Source: Bacillota bacterium
GTDB taxonomy: Bacteria; Bacillota; UBA994
Reading direction: 5' to 3'
Assembly: GCA_018725275.1 (NCBI GenBank)
Contig: QLUC01000097.1
Span: 1-5,951 of the forward strand
DNA: 5,951 bases
Made by a program: the position numbers and the translations under genes. This document shows positions 5,223 through 5,951 of this stretch, piece after piece. The notes under the pieces were generated by a model. That model did not search any database. It was not told the origin of the DNA and saw only the letters and a program-made list of their open reading frames with translations. Position 1 is the stretch's first letter. Each line of letters starts with the position of its first letter.

Positions 5223-5699
5223 GTGAGCGAAAAAGAGGTCTTAATCACTATTGAAGGGTTAAGGAAGATTGAGGAGGAGCTGGAGCAGCTCAAATCAGTC
5301 AAGCGTGCTGAGGTGGCCGAGCGCATTAAAGAAGCTATCGCCCATGGCGACATCTCTGAAAATAGCGAGTATGACGATGCCAAGAACGAGCAGGCTTTTG
5401 TGGAGGGGCGCATACTGACTCTAGAGCGCCAATTGCGCAATGCCCGGGTGGTGGACATTTCTGAAAGAGACCACACTGTGGTGGGTTTAGGCTCTAATGT
5501 CAGGCTTTACGACGTCGACGCCAAGGAAGAGTTGCAGTATGCCGTCGTGGGGTCGGCCGAAGCGAGCCCGATGGAAATGAAAATTAGTAACGAGTCTCCG
5601 GTGGGTAAGGCCCTCATGGGCAAAAAATCGGGGGACACCATCGAAGTCGTGGTGCCTTCAGGCACAACTTTAAAATACACCGTGTTGGCCATCGATTAA
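5223..5699 (+). CDS. greA: Transcription elongation factor GreA
   Basis: A 158-residue protein of normal GreA length. It enters the secondary channel of RNA polymerase and stimulates cleavage of backtracked RNA, rescuing stalled complexes. The N-terminal coiled coil (about 8-75) carries the signature GDISENSEYDDAKNEQ (42-57), with the tip acidic residues D43 and E46 corresponding to D41 and E44 of the E. coli protein. The C-terminal FKBP-like domain (about 84-158) includes ISNESPVGKALMGKKSGD (120-137) and ends in TLKYTVLAID. The start is GTG, with GAGGGAG (5211-5217) 5 bases upstream. The gene has its own consensus promoter and a structured leader. It lies directly before an rRNA operon leader, which suits a factor needed for heavy transcription. 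No convincing terminator follows it. Confidence 0.98.
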   Translation: MSEKEVLITIEGLRKIEEELEQLKSVKRAEVAERIKEAIAHGDISENSEYDDAKNEQAFVEGRILTLERQLRNARVVDISERDHTVVGLGSNVRLYDVDAKEELQYAVVGSAEASPMEMKISNESPVGKALMGKKSGDTIEVVVPSGTTLKYTVLAID

Positions 5700-5722
5700 A
5701 GACGAGTCATTATTTTTGCCTC

Positions 5723-5751
5723 TTGACACTGATTTTGCCCTATGTTAGCAT
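5723..5751 (+). promoter_or_regulatory. rRNA operon promoter P1
   Basis: TTGACA (5723-5728) and TAGCAT (5746-5751) with a 17-base spacer. An A/T tract (5709-5717) lies just before the -35 box where an UP element would sit. The promoter begins 23 bases after the greA stop codon. Confidence 0.75.
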
Positions 5752-5787
5752 AAAGAAGTCGCTTCTGGAGTCCACGACAATGGCGTC

Positions 5788-5816
5788 TTGAATAGTAGCC
5801 ACTCTCGTGGTACAAT
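5788..5816 (+). promoter_or_regulatory. rRNA operon promoter P2
   Basis: TTGAAT (5788-5793) and TACAAT (5811-5816) with a 17-base spacer, 65 bases downstream of P1. Tandem promoters before the 16S leader are typical of Bacillota rRNA operons. An inverted pair CCACGA (5772-5777) and TCGTGG (5805-5810) flanks its -35 region; its meaning is unknown. Confidence 0.75.
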
Positions 5817-5822
5817 AAGTCT

Positions 5823-5951
5823 CCAGCGACCTTGAGCCTTGAAAACTGAACAATGCAGACGAGCAGTCAAGACACTTTAGGCGTGAGCCGAGAGTAGTTG
5901 CGAGTGCAGTGATGACGTTGGCAGGCGCGAGCATGCTGACAAAACAAAAAA
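5823..5951 (+). other. 5' leader of an rRNA operon, with boxA
   Basis: The stretch TGAGCCTTGAAAACTGAACA (5833-5852) closely matches the boxA antitermination element of Bacillota rRNA operons (TGCTCTTTGAAAACTGAACA, from memory), bound by the NusB/S10 complex so that rRNA transcription resists termination. The rest of the leader (about 100 bases, ending in an A-rich stretch) has no open reading frame and would hold the upstream strand of the 16S processing stem. The 16S gene itself is not in the window. Its presence just downstream is inferred from boxA and the tandem promoters. Confidence 0.8.

Overview
This window looks like chromosomal DNA of a Gram-positive bacterium of the Bacillota (Clostridia-like). 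The evidence is purine-rich Shine-Dalgarno sites of the GGAGG type before nearly every gene, TTG and GTG starts with good ribosome sites, sigma-A type promoters, a Gram-positive type GreA, and a closing rRNA leader with a boxA of the kind found in Bacillota. By eye the DNA is moderately GC-rich. The genus cannot be fixed from the sequence. All seven genes lie on the plus strand, and no intergenic stretch exceeds about 250 bases.

Layout. At 1-123 there is a short non-coding stretch with a perfect palindromic hairpin that may be a dispersed intergenic repeat. At 124-1512 is a 12-TM-like DASS/SLC13 family anion transporter. At 1565-2449 is a self-contained MntA/HepT (minimal nucleotidyltransferase plus HEPN RNase) toxin-antitoxin cassette with its own promoter and Rho-independent terminator. 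At 2471-5074 is a three-gene operon: a small HTH regulator with an extra alpha/beta domain, a protein of the family databases label 'quinate 5-dehydrogenase', and a Rossmann oxidoreductase of the 'predicted amino acid dehydrogenase' group that includes cyanobacterial acyl-ACP reductase. At 5108-5699 is greA with its own strong promoter and a structured leader. At 5709-5951 is the tandem-promoter region and 5' leader of an rRNA operon whose 16S gene should start just beyond the window.

How the parts fit. The transporter appears to stand alone. The toxin-antitoxin pair is translationally coupled (overlapping genes) and insulated by its terminator. The three genes after it are packed tightly (gaps of 12 and 20 bases), with a promoter whose -10 box sits inside an inverted repeat, which suggests autoregulation. 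This operon is the best candidate for an undescribed system: the last enzyme keeps the cysteine that aligns with the catalytic Cys294 of acyl-ACP reductase, so it may reduce a thioester to an aldehyde, while the middle enzyme has no settled function. GreA and the rRNA leader form a separate housekeeping block; no clear terminator separates it from the operon upstream.
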